The position numbers and the translations under genes are program-made. A stretch of 64,000 nucleotides of DNA from Gordionus sp. m RMFG-2023 (lineage: Eukaryota; Nematomorpha; Gordioida; Chordodea; Parachordodidae), in the NCBI RefSeq assembly GCF_954871325.1, contig NC_088779.1, positions 9,488,846-9,552,845 on the forward strand. The letters run 5' to 3'. Below are positions 12,030 through 24,006 of this stretch, one piece after another (within the stretch, counting starts at the first letter, position 1; every line of letters starts with the position of its first letter). The notes under the pieces were generated by a model. That model saw only the letters and a list, made by a program, of their open reading frames with translations, was not told the DNA's origin and searched no databases.

Positions 12030-14600
12030 TTATAGTTTTTGTTTTTTTTTATAGATTTTTAATAGTTTACAAATAAATATAAAAAAAAATTATGTAAACT
12101 TGTAAAATCATGCCAAATATTATAATTTTATAAATTTAGACTAGTTCTCAATCTATATAGGGCTTAGTGCAAAGGTATTTTTTTAAATCTATATAGTTTC
12201 AGCTTTATTAATAATAATTAAAATCTTATATCTTTTTATTCAAAAAAGCTCAAAACCTTAACAAATCAGGTACTATTATTTGGATTATAAAAAATCAACG
12301 CGGCTTAGAAGTGAACTAAAACGACATATACTTTGAAATGGCTTCAAAACTTTATGGATATTTTTCACTTAACATTAATATATACAAATATTGGAAAAAT
12401 TATTGTTGATATAGAATAAATAAATTATTTATTATAAAGAATATAATTCAAAAAAAAGTCAAGATGGCATATTTTAGACATTTTTTAAGAAGTTATATAA
12501 ACTATAATTTATAGATTTTACTGATAAATACTTTAGATATAATGTGTGTATAACAATTAACATCAAAATATTTAACGCCCTCTGAATTCTTTAGATGAGC
12601 ATTAATATTTTATTTAAAAAAAGTAATACTAATAATTGTAAAAATTATTTTAGTCGTAAAGCTATGATAAAACTAAAACTATAAAAAGATATATAAAAAT
12701 ATTGAAAATAAATTTTTTAAACAATTTTATCCAATAGTGAAAAAATAATTAGTATGTGATATATGAATGATAAGTAATAAATAAATTCAGATATTTTTAT
12801 AATAGATCATATAAATATATAAGATGCTGGTCATAAATATATTAAATATATATTGTACCACTTATTAAGGAGGCCTTGGTTTTGGCCCCCACAATATGGT
12901 AATTGCATGAGTTTCCTTTTCTCTCCTTTCCTTACATCTTGCATTTCTTTTAATGATTCTATTTCACCACTTATCGATTATATTATTCAATCAACTTCTC
13001 AATTCGGCCATCTTGGTTTGCTTTGGTACTTCAGTGTTCGGGTAAATCTTTGATATCCGTCAGTTTCCGGTCTTCAGAGCCCTGACTTTTAGTTGAGGAT
13101 GGCAAGTATCCTGATGTCATGTGTTTAGCATCTACGTAAGGCGGTAAAAGGCATGTCTTTGATCTGTCATGTGTTAACTCATTCCCTTTTATCTAAAATT
13201 TTGACTTATTAAACCTCCAAGTATTCAAAAGTTTAATAAATATAGGTGCCTTTAAAATTCTGTTATCGTTTAACTTAATATTTGTATTTTGGGGAATCCC
13301 GCTTTTCTAATCCCTAAAATTTCTGAATTTATTAGGCAATAAAATATCAATAGGGACTAGGGGAAAACGAGTGCATTTTTCTAACACTAAAAACTAGTCA
13401 ATTCTAGATACAATATAAGTGTTTCTTAGAAACACTTTATCCTTATTGGCTTCTTCGCCATAATACATATCGCAATGCGATACCTCATTCCACTGCCATT
13501 TTCTAGCATAATACGATACGATAGACTTGAAGACATTCAACAGGCCTATGGACTTATAAATGGAAAGGAATACAATGATGCCAATGGGAGATTGTTTATA
13601 CTTGAAGAAAGAAGAAGGACGTAAAATTTGTGTATATTTCTATTTTTTATAATATTTGGTTATCTAGGTAATTACCGTTCTTCTTGTCTACTAGATTGTG
13701 CAATCTCATATATTATTAATATAGTGATATATTATGCAATTTATTTTATATTATCGACATTAGATTAGTTAGAATTCTTTTCATTTATTCAATTCACTAA
13801 TCTCTTATATTATGCATTAAATTTAAATATTCAGTTATAATTCTAATAAATGAACATGATATGAAAGGAAACAAATTGAATAAAACTGATTTAATATAAA
13901 ACCAATTTCCAATTATGTGTAAATAATTAAATAATCAGATATGTTCACAGACGCATCCTTCACTCACTTAAAATATAAGCAATGCAAAAAAATTTGAGCG
14001 AAAGTTATTTTTAGATTAATCATTATTTGAGAGAATGCATGAAAAAACATTATAAACAATACTAATGACCGCAGATTAATAAAGAATAAATGATGTTGGT
14101 TTCTATTAAAAGTTATATAGGATAAAATGCTCTAGTAAAAATTAAAGCTATTTTTGTCCATAATCTTAACTTTAAAAACTCTAGAATCTCCATTTATTTT
14201 ATATATATGTGCCTTCATCTAAAATCGATTTATATAAAAATCAAAGAAAGTAAGTACCGATTTCCTTTTATACTCATTTTCCTTATTTAACTTACGGTAT
14301 TTGATCCTAATAAATTTTGGACTTTGAACGCCCATATTTCGGCCCCTGGGTGATACTAATATCGATAATTTTCTATTTTTTATTTTCCATAGATTACTAT
14401 CAATAAACAATTTTTTTTTTAATCTAAGATGAAAGCCTAAACTCTTGTTAATTTATGGTAGAATTCACCATATAATATTCTATTCCTTCAGGAGTGGTTT
14501 GGGCTGATATCAAAGATTAGATTTTGAGAAAGTTTAAATCAAAACTGGGGAAAGCTCACTTTAACCTTATGAATGTCTTTTTTTAAGCTAAGCTATGACT
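12030..14600. other. AT-rich DNA with two coding-like patches of unknown origin
   Basis: Two islands are richer in G+C. At 12853-13200 the minus strand reads fairly open (YVDAKHMTSGYLPSSTKSQG). At 13450-13625 the plus strand reads RLEDIQQAYGLINGKEYN, followed by DANGRLFILEERRRT and a stop. I recognise neither. They could be remnants of mobile elements or of a lost gene. The remainder is A/T-rich with no feature. Confidence 0.3.
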
Positions 14601-14607
14601 TCACAAG

Positions 14608-16182
14608 CAGAGTTGTTAAAGTATCTAGATACAAGTATCTAGATACTGTATCTAGATATAAAAATGTAGTATCTGTATCAAGATAGATTTTTTAAAAAGT
14701 ATTGTATCTGTATCTGTATCTAGATATTTTTTTAGAGGTATCTGTATCTGTTTTTAGATACTTTTTAAGATACATTTTATATACCCCTTTTTTTATTGTA
14801 ATAAAAATATTTGACTGTAAAATTTATTTTATTTCATATGAGCTTATGAAATAAATAAATATATATATATTATATATTAATATTTATTAATACTATAATA
14901 AAGAATTATATATACATAAAATATTAAAACTTATATATAAAAAATATATATAAATATTCATTAATTTAAATATTATGTCCGAGTTTATCAATAAACCATA
15001 CAAATTTTAATATTACAATATGGAAATGGTAAATTTTATTTTATAACTAAATTTTTAAGTTTATATATTTATTTAGATCTATATCGATGAAGAAGAGGAA
15101 GCAACAAGTTCTATTGCTTTACCATGGCCAAATTGAGCATATTTTAAAATAATATTCTCAAAACAAAGAAAACAATTAATTCTCTGATGGTAAAAGGTTT
15201 GCCGTGTCTACCTAAAAATACAAAAATATCCGTCAGTATGACTTCAACGTGCAATATCGTGAAGCACATAAGGGTATAGATATTATATATTTAAAATTCT
15301 AATTAAAATTTTAAGAGAAAATATCCAACCTTGTTAACAAAAATAAAAAAGGGGAAGGAAAATAAAATACTAAAGAAAATATAAGGCTCATCCTCCAATA
15401 ATATTTTTGCTAAAAGACCTCTGACTTTAACTCAAGGCACTTTAGATGATTTAATTATTGCTTTTATTATAGATGGCATGCAGCCATTATAAAAGAAAAC
15501 AATTGATACAAAGATTAGCTGGTGAATTATCAAAGTCATCAACTGACTGCAAGCAAATAACCTGCCAAAAAAAACAAATAATTTAATTTCAGATTTTTTT
15601 CAGTACCCTACAGCAGATATAATTTCTAATAATGATTTAAATTTTGATAATCAACAAATTTTAAATAACTTTTTCAAAAATAAATGTAAAGATTTTAGCA
15701 TTTTTAAAGAACTGATATAAAATTGTTATTTATTAAATATAACACTACAATTCCTCTTCAAGCGCCCCTGTGGAAAGACTATTTAGTGTTGCTAAAAATG
15801 TCTTCACAGATAAACGAGGATGCCTAAATGATCAAAATTTTGAAAATATTTTATTACTGAAATCTAATAATTTAATCATATATTTTCATATATTATATTA
15901 AAATTATAATTTTAGTTATATTCTGATAAATGTTATATCACGTCAATAAATTTTTAGCTCATTTCATGAATTTTCACAATATAATATTAATTTAGGTTTA
16001 TGCAAACCTATAAGAGCATAAAAAAATGTATCTGTATACAGATACATTTAAAAATTGTATCTGTATCTTGATAACTTTTTAGACGCTGTATCTGCATCTG
16101 TATCTGTATCTAGATAACTTTTGAGACTATGTATCTGTATCTGTATCTAGATCCATTTAAAAAGTATCTTTTAACAACTCTG
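14608..16182 (+). mobile_element. hAT transposon (hAT-1) with 8-bp TSD and transposase C-terminus
   Basis: Perfect 13-base terminal inverted repeats (CAGAGTTGTTAAA / TTTAACAACTCTG) are flanked by 8-bp duplications ttcacaag (14600-14607) and atcacaag (16183-16190), one mismatch. Both subterminal zones are arrays of GTATCTGTATCTAGATA-like units. Inside, the plus strand reads SSAPVERLFSVAKNVF and DKRGCLNDQNFENILLLKS at about 15750-15865, the hAT dimerisation domain, and DDLIIAFIIDGMQP at about 15435-15485. Frames are interrupted, so the copy is not autonomous. A short relative lies at 52474-52967. Confidence 0.85.
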
Positions 16183-16288
16183 ATCACAAGTATAATAAGG
16201 TATCTTATAATTAATATCGCCTTTTTTTCGATTATGATATATTTATTGTTTGGTTATCTTATTAATTTCTTTAATTATTTGTTTGATT

Positions 16289-17091
16289 CAGGGTTGTGCA
16301 TTTGACCGGTCAAATACGTTTCGGTCAATTGACCGATATTTGACAGGCCAAATAATGGTCAATTACGGTCAAATGTGGTCAAATTCAAATATATATTTTT
16401 TAAGTTAATATTAACTTTATTTTGAATATAATAGTAAAATGAATCTATAATATTAATTTTTTAAATTCATTCAATAACTAACGTGTAGCTATCTGTATCA
16501 GAGTCTTGTTCTGATTCATATTCAATATTATCATTTTCTTTAATATTTTTTAAACAATTTTCCTGATATCTTAGATCTTAAATCGATTTCTATTTTCTTA
16601 AGAATATTAACCCAAATCCTATTTCTTTATAAAGAAGAAGTAGAACTAGGAATTGTTAGTCTCTTAATGGGCAGGGTAGACAAAGTTTAATCTATTAACT
16701 TGAGGTCGGAATTGATTGTTTCTGGAAATTACTACTTTCCACATATTTTGCTATATTAAACATGCTGTTTTTGCTTCTGAAATTAATTATATCACTTAAA
16801 ATATTTTGGTCATCACTACCTTGTAAAATAGCTAATTCTTGAATTATATCACATACTTCATTAATTTCACTACTAGTGAGTTTTCCTCTTGATATTGTGG
16901 ACCCGAAAAATAAGCAAACATTGTGATCACATGTATTTACATCTTTTTTCCCTTTTTTAAACATATTTTTAATTTATTTTTCCTTTAAATTTTTTAGAGT
17001 ATTTGACCGTATTTGACAGGTCAAATACTCCTCGGTCAATTGACCGGTCAATTGACTGAATTTGACTAATCAATTGACCTTGCCAGCCCTA
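16289..17091 (-). mobile_element. hAT transposon (hAT-2) with perfect 8-bp TSD
   Basis: The element starts CAGGGTTGTGCATTTGACC and ends with the inverted equivalent, GGTCAA-rich then GCCAGCCCTA. It is bounded by identical duplications gtttgatt at 16281-16288 and 17092-17099. Both ends carry many GGTCAAATA / GGTCAATTGACC subterminal motifs. The minus strand holds an open stretch (16964-16695) reading NVCLFFGSTISRGKLTSSE and LSDIINFRSKNSMF, followed by IPSSTSS. This is the order of the C-terminal part of one hAT transposase group just before and into the dimerisation domain. The copy is a short remnant of a longer parent. Confidence 0.85.
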
Positions 17092-17099
17092 GTTTGATT

Positions 17100-18365
17100 G
17101 TATTTAATAAAAAAATTCCTTTAACTCGATTGTGATTTAATCAAATTGATTTTTATTCACCCACAGCTTAAAAGTGTCTATTTGTTAGCTTTAAGATCTA
17201 GAATTATCCCTATGGAATATTTTTAGTATAACATCAACTTTCCCTTTTAAGATTATTTTAAAGATTTTAGCAATATGTATTTTTTTTATTCAAAACTAAA
17301 ACATTTACAAGTGATTTATTAAATCTTACATAATATAAACGACACGACCTAATTGAGTCAAATATATTTCCAATCAATTCATAAATTCTAAACCTATATA
17401 TATTATGAAACTATAAATTTGATATTGATATGTTATATAAAATATACCACAAAATAAAAATTAATAATGTTTATTTATGGTATTGTCAGAATGAATAAGG
17501 GATTATTTCATGTTCCATTACCAATTTTAAACAAAAATCGAAACATAATTTTCCTCAATCATAATATACTTTACAAACAAACATTTTTCTAATCAATCAC
17601 AATTTAATCTTATTTTTTTAACAAATAGCTCATGTAATATACATAGATATTGATATCAATACATCTTTTGTCTAAAAAAATGTTTTCGGTATTTTATTAC
17701 AAGGACAAAATTTTGATATAATTAACTTATATTTTAAAGTTTTGTTGTTTGAGTTGAGTCCCATTAGGAAGTTATTCATGAATTTTTTATTTAAGAAAAT
17801 AATTATATGGTAGATTTTTAACAAATAACAAATACCTGTCTGGACGAAAATCAGAAGGGGGGATTTAGAGGATTTGCATCCATACACATATATGGCGAGC
17901 GTTAAGTTTGCTCTTCGGCCTGGCTACATTTATATTTTAATTAATACTGGTTTTATATTTGGTTAGTAAAAGGCGTTTTTCTGAAAATATTTAAATTGTA
18001 CCATTATTTGCCTTTATACACATAAAAGCGTTGTTCTAGGAGGATTTTCCGTTTGTCTATTGCAATAGAACTATGAAATAAAATAATGTTTATTCAAATT
18101 TTACATCCTTTCTAAGATGTTATTATATCAAAGTGTCAAAGCAATTATATCTTTATCGAATATTTAGGGGAGAGTATATATTTTTTTATAAATAATAGGA
18201 CAACCTCATTTTTATGAGAGGGAAATAAAGGGCTGATGGTTTAAATGGAAAATAATTAACCCTCGAGAAATACATAGGGGGTCTATAATCACCCCGGAAA
18301 TGTTAAAATTGTTGTTACTACTGTGATCAAAGCGTATCCTAAATATTAAATATTTATATATACAA
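17100..18365. other. AT-rich DNA, no gene seen
   Basis: No supported gene. The minus-strand open frame at 17672-17887 has no recognisable content. Confidence 0.45.
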
Positions 18366-18760
18366 TAGTGATCTAGGGCCTAATTTTTCAAGCCCTCCCG
18401 GCCCGAAATTTTTTAAAAAATTTTATCTGCCCGACCCGAACCCATTTAAATATAGAAGTTAATTTTTACAATTACTCAAAATAAATTATATATGTTATAT
18501 GGCGTCTAGTTTCTATAAATAAAATCAAATTTTTATATTTTACATTAAAAATTCAACATAAAATTGATAAATTTAGATATATTAAAAAAAAAATTCCAAA
18601 GCCCGACCCGACCCGGCTTGAATTTTTTATAAAATATTAGGCCCGGCCCCGCCCAAACTCGTTTCTTTTTAAAAAAAATGGGCCCAAATGCGGTCCGGCC
18701 CGTTCGGGCCGGGCTGCGTTCGGGCTGGGTACTGGCCGGGCCTACTTTTGCAGATCTCTA
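18366..18760. mobile_element. Family E MITE (GGCCCGGCC type), copy E2
   Basis: The left end TAGTGATCTAGGGCC and the inward-read right end TAGAGATCTGCAAAAGTAGG are related. Both subterminal zones are crowded with CCCGACCCG / GGCCCGGCC blocks that stand out in the AT-rich DNA. The flanks atatacaa and atatatag match only partly, so the TSD is uncertain. No coding capacity. Confidence 0.5.
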
Positions 18761-18937
18761 ATATATAGTTTAAAAGTGGGATTTCGTTATCACTATGTCA
18801 GTTTAAGAGTTATCTATCAAAGCTTTCAATCATATCTTGAATAGAAGCAATATATAATCTTCCTTTATTCACAAATTTATATTCCCTCCATAAAAATTGC
18901 CAATATATTATATAACAGTTGTTTTACATTTTATACG

Positions 18938-19153
18938 ATGTTGTTAAATGGCTCATTTTGAGGCGATTTTTAAAAACAGTTAACTCAATATTTTATATAA
19001 AAAAAATATTACGCAAGCCTGAAGATTTTTCTCATAAATGGGAAAAATTAGGACATCTATTAGTAAAATCTCGAGGTATGTCAATATTTTTCTGGCTAAA
19101 TTACTAGGCCGTTTTTATAAATAGGGTAAAATCGAGTCGTTTAACAACTCTAA
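18938..19153. mobile_element. Family F palindromic MITE, copy F1
   Basis: The element is about 215 bp and nearly palindromic: GTTGTTAAATGGCTCATTTT on the left, and AAATCGAGTCGTTTAACAAC at the right end. The centre has ACGCAAGCCTGAAGATTTTT and its inverse TAAAATCTCGAGG. Eight copies or parts lie in the window. The outer bases resemble those of hAT-1 (AGAGTTGTTAAA). Confidence 0.6.
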
Positions 19154-19159
19154 TATCCC

Positions 19160-21140
19160 AAATGTATAACAACTAGTTCTGAAAATAAAGTGTTATATTG
19201 TAATTCACGGCCTAATAATCCTGTATAATATGCTTGAGGCCATCGTCTCTAAAAGAAAAAAAATGTATAGGGAAGAATATGAACTATAAATATAAATCAA
19301 ATAAAGCGAATAATTTGAATGGGGGGAGGGGGCGGGCGGGACTTAGATCAACTAAGCAGGGGCGTTATAACTTATTTAAATCTTAAGCTGCAAGTCTCAT
19401 AACAGGCACTCATTTTTGTCAAATATCCCGACAGTCACAATGAATGCCCTGAGGAACATTAATTATAATTTATAAATTTTTTTATATAAAAAAATTGTAC
19501 ATATAATTTCAAAAAAAAATTCTTTCTAAATAAATAACATTCTTTTATATATTTTGGAATTAATCAAAAATTTTATGGAATAATAAATCTTAAAAACTTT
19601 TAAAAATTTTCATTTATTATTTAAAAAAAGTTAAATTCATGACTCTCGTGATCTAAAATTAAACTATGTTTTATTTTTATTTGGAGGAAAAAATAGTTTT
19701 TAAAAAAAATCGTGACAAATTATTCGACTTATGGAAAGATATTTTTAAAAAGTATTTAGATAACGAGACTCATAAAAATGTATCTAGATATAGATACAAA
19801 TTTTTACGGTAAATTTTCGCTACAATTTTTATTATAACGGAATATTTAAATCACAAATACCTCATAGTTAGTTCTAAAGGTTTCATCACTATTTTTTTCC
19901 TTCCTTCTTCCCAACTTTAAGAAACTTAACTAACCATTGTTTCTTTAATCTTTAATAACACGTTGGTCATAGACCTGCCCAAATCTGATATGCCGAATTT
20001 TTTACTCAAGGATACCAACAAACCTTGTAACCCAGAAGTAAAGTAAAAAAGTGTGGGACTATATTCCAGCTATTTGTATATGTTAGTAATGTTTATTGGT
20101 AAATTACATTTTTTTGTAAGGAGGGGTTCATTGAAAATAGTTTAACTGCTTTTGTAACAAGATCCATTAATTTTGATCAATTTTTCCTTTTTGATCATAC
20201 TTTTTCCTTTATCAAAAAAACAATATAAAAAAAATATTTATAAAAATTATTATCAAAACAAAATAATTTAAATATTTGGTCGAGGTCTGATTTTTGCCCT
20301 ATCTACGTGGGTGAACAAAATTTGGCCAAGTTTGACTCAGTCCGATTAGACATGTTAAATCAATATCCGATCGACCAACATGAGTTAGATGTAATAGGGA
20401 GTTTTTACATATTCTATAAAAAGTGCACACGATGTATATATTTTTAACTAAAAGGATCTCTTCCCTTTTCCTAATTATTTTAAAAAAATTTATTTACAAG
20501 CATATGATAAAGGTTTAACTATACAACTAAAGTATGTTAACATTCTACTAGCTGAAAACCTAATGCAAAGAGTATTTATTTTTTTAAAAAGGTGTCCGGG
20601 AAAGATTAAAATTAACGACCATAATTTCTTTTGTATAATGTTTTAGGGTTCGTTATAATTAAAAGAGAATATTGATTAATTACGCATATAAATTGTCTTG
20701 AATTAATAAAATTATACTTTGTTTCAGATTTACTGTATATAAATTAAAAACTTGGTATACTTGGCGGGGTATTTCGAAAAAAACAGAAAAAGTGATAAAA
20801 TGAAGATTTGTAATTTTATCCTTGAGGATTTTGGTTTTGAATGTATATAACATCAGGGGAAGTCAGTGTGACAAAATATTGTCAATTACCTTAGAGCGTA
20901 GATACTGGCACTTCGCCTCCTTATATCTTTCAGGTGGGGGGGGGGGGACTTCTAACTTGATAGTTAAACATATTTTTGAATAGGAAGGTGTGGAAAGTAG
21001 GGAAGAAAGAAAAAGGAGGGAATAGAAAAGAAAGAACAAATCTTTCCCCCCGAAGATACTAAGAGTAGAAGATCTTTAGGACGGTAAAAAATTGAGTGAT
21101 GCTCAATACAGACATATACTCCTAGTACACTTTTAAAAGC
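19160..21140. other. AT-rich DNA, no gene seen
   Basis: No gene is supported. A GGGGGGAGGGGGCGGGCGGG patch lies at 19321-19340, and a 12-base G run at 20936-20947. Confidence 0.45.
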
Positions 21141-21146
21141 ATTAAG

Positions 21147-21310
21147 GGGTGCGTCTTTATCGACGTCAGCCGCTATTTAACTAATAATAAACAGTCTAAG
21201 TAAAATTAAAAATATGAAAAAACCAAAAATACAAAAAAAAAATGATAATTACGAAAAATGCTTAAAACAAATCAAAATATGGGGTCCTAGTTTAAAAACT
21301 ATCTGGTTTG
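21147..21310. mobile_element. Family D MITE, copy D3
   Basis: It begins GGGGTGCGTCTTTATCGACG and carries, in family order, CCAAAAATACAAAAAAAAAA, ATTACGAAAAATGC and CAAAATATGGGGTCCTAG. It is diverged and lacks a clear right terminus. Confidence 0.4.
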
Positions 21311-21319
21311 TTTTTTTCT

Positions 21320-24000
21320 TCATATTTTTGACTTTGTTCATTTCTAATAGCCTTTTTTGAAAATGGTGCTCACCTAATTTTCTAATAAGATCCGAATACC
21401 TCTTCTCTAACTGAATTGGTTATTTTTCTGTGGTAGAGAGTAAACTGCATTAAAAAAATAAATTTTTGAGATTATAGGCTCTCTTATAATAGCATCACCT
21501 GAGATACGATTACGATTTATATTTACCCATAATTCATTTTGCAAGGCGTCCTTATGGCCCTATTATTTTGGCAAATAAATAGGGTTTTTTTCCGACTAAT
21601 TCTTTAAGTCGTAATATTTCAATACCATATTTTTTTGGTAAAAGGTTTTAATCTATTTCTTAGTTTTGATATTAAAACAGCACTATTTCTATCTTTCCCA
21701 ATCTTGTTAAAATATATAATGAAAATAGTATTTCTATTGTTATTTCTAAAAATAAGAGATGAGGTAAATCTCCCATCTTTATACCTTTTAAGTAAGTAGT
21801 TTTATTTTAAAATGCATTACCCGAATAATTCTTACAGATTTTTTTATTTTTATATTTTTTTTTACCTAGAGAGATTTTTCCTACATTTTTTTATTCTACA
21901 TTATTTTCTAGTTGAGATTTTTTTTCCGCAGTTTTTTAAAGTTTCTTATCTACAATATATTTTCCGTAAGGATTTTTACTTTTTTTTCTATCTTCCCCAT
22001 TATCTATAGAGTAATAAAATGTCTAAAGATGTTTTAAGGATATTTTAAAATCTTTATTATCACGGTCCTTCTAAGAGTTTTTCCTCAAAATCGAATAAAA
22101 TAGGGGGAATTTTTCAACATCAAAATATTTTAATAAATTTTTGAAATTTTTTTTATCAGTTACATAATTAATATTTAGTCAATATAAATAATAACAGAAA
22201 AAATAAATTTATGATAAGTAAGTTAAGAAATAAATTTTTGATCAGTAAAATATGTTCAGTAAAAAAAACAAGAAAGAAAATCACTTAATCTAAATAAAAA
22301 AATTAAAACACATTTATTTAAATTTAATGAGATTAGAGAGGAATAAAAACTAGTAACCGATTATATTGCGTAGGTTTAGATTCTTAACCTAAACTGATAT
22401 AAAATAAATTTTGTAATCTTACTCGGAGTCTTATAAAGGAAAGTGTGCCAGTACTTTAAATGGCATAAATTACATTAAAAGTATCATTGTAATATGATTT
22501 TTATGGGGGTTTATTGTATTTTACAAAGAGGATTTGTTTAAAATAATTAGTTCGGTTATCGAAATATTTTGTTTTATATAAGATTATATGGTACATACAT
22601 GGTCAGTAACCTAATTTTGATAAGCTAATTAGATGTTTTCGAGTAATACATTACAGATGCGCTTCGAATTGATAAAAACAATACTTAAGTTATAGTACAC
22701 GTTTATAAATTGCAAAAATCGATCAAAAGCTTTTAAAAATACTATTTTTCTTATTTATAGATAGCTAAGTTTTTTTTTTAAAACAATTTTTTTTTTGCAA
22801 AATTTAATTAAATTCTATTTTGTAAAATTTCAATTTTATTTTTTCCTAATTGCTTTTTTTCAAAAATAAATTTTAAAATTTGTATATAAATTCGAGTTGC
22901 GGTATTATAAATGATCAACATTTTATAGGATCAATTAGTATCATATCTAGAAGAATAATTATTGATCCCATATATGCAACGTACAAATTGATGGAAAGAT
23001 ATAGAGAAAAAATTTTTTAAATACATTAGAGGTTATAAGATAATATTTGATAGATAAAATAATCGAATGGGTATATAGTTGTGTATTATGCGTAGGAATA
23101 CGATAAAAAACATCATGTCAAACAGATATAGTTCCAACTGATTCAGCAATTAACATTGTTGGGTGAAAATCTAAAGCTGGAGATGTTTAAACTATTTAGA
23201 ATAATTAAGGAGGATGAATGTTGGATGGTTGGCACAATATGATAAATATATGTTATTCAAATTGAAAACTAATCTGAATATATGTGACTGTGATTGATGG
23301 CTAGAGCCAACTGACTATTTTATATAATCATGAGATTGAGTGATATTGAATATTATTCAATATAATAGGATGTTAAGAGTCAAGTATTAGGAAACAAAAT
23401 TTGAGAAACACGTTTATGAGGAAAAAATGTACTAAATAACTGGCGACGAAGTTGAGAAGGGAACGAAAATTTTGGAAAGCTCTCAGTAAAGTTATAAATA
23501 TTAATTATTTCTTTTTCTGATTTTAGATTTTAAAAAATTTTTAAATTTTAAAAAATTCATTTTTTTTTACCAATTTTGCGCAAATTAAAAAAATAATTAA
23601 ACAGTGTCTCTCCCCCAGTTGAAAATGTTAGAAAATGGGTAAAACATGTTGATAATGTGTTTGCTAGGCTTGTCTATGTTACCTAGGTAAAAATCAGCAA
23701 TGGAATTTATTTAAAGATTTTTTCATCTTAATATATTTAACGAAAATTAAGATAGTTTCCATATTTTAAGCAGTAATGTCATTTAGGGTAAGAAAAGCTT
23801 ATATTCTAAAAGAATCTATTATACAATTATATTGAGAGTTTTTGTAAAACCCAATTAATGTTGAATATATAAGAAAAAAAAATTTGAAATAAATTGTAAA
23901 TCATTTAATCATAAAACTAGCAGCATTAATTTATTTTATGGTAAATAAAATATGTCATTTAAACATTTATGACGAAGGAAAAATATATTTATCAAAATAT
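21320..24000. other. AT-rich DNA downstream of the isomerase gene, no gene seen
   Basis: No reading frame has recognisable content; the plus frame 21812-22009 is a run of Phe/Tyr/Leu from T-rich DNA. The patch 23090-23270 is less AT-rich but unassigned. Confidence 0.45.
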
Positions 24001-24006
24001 AATAAT

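Noticed and set aside
21812-22009. Phe/Tyr-rich plus-strand frame as a membrane protein
   Set aside because: The composition follows directly from T-rich DNA, and there is no splice context or conserved pattern.
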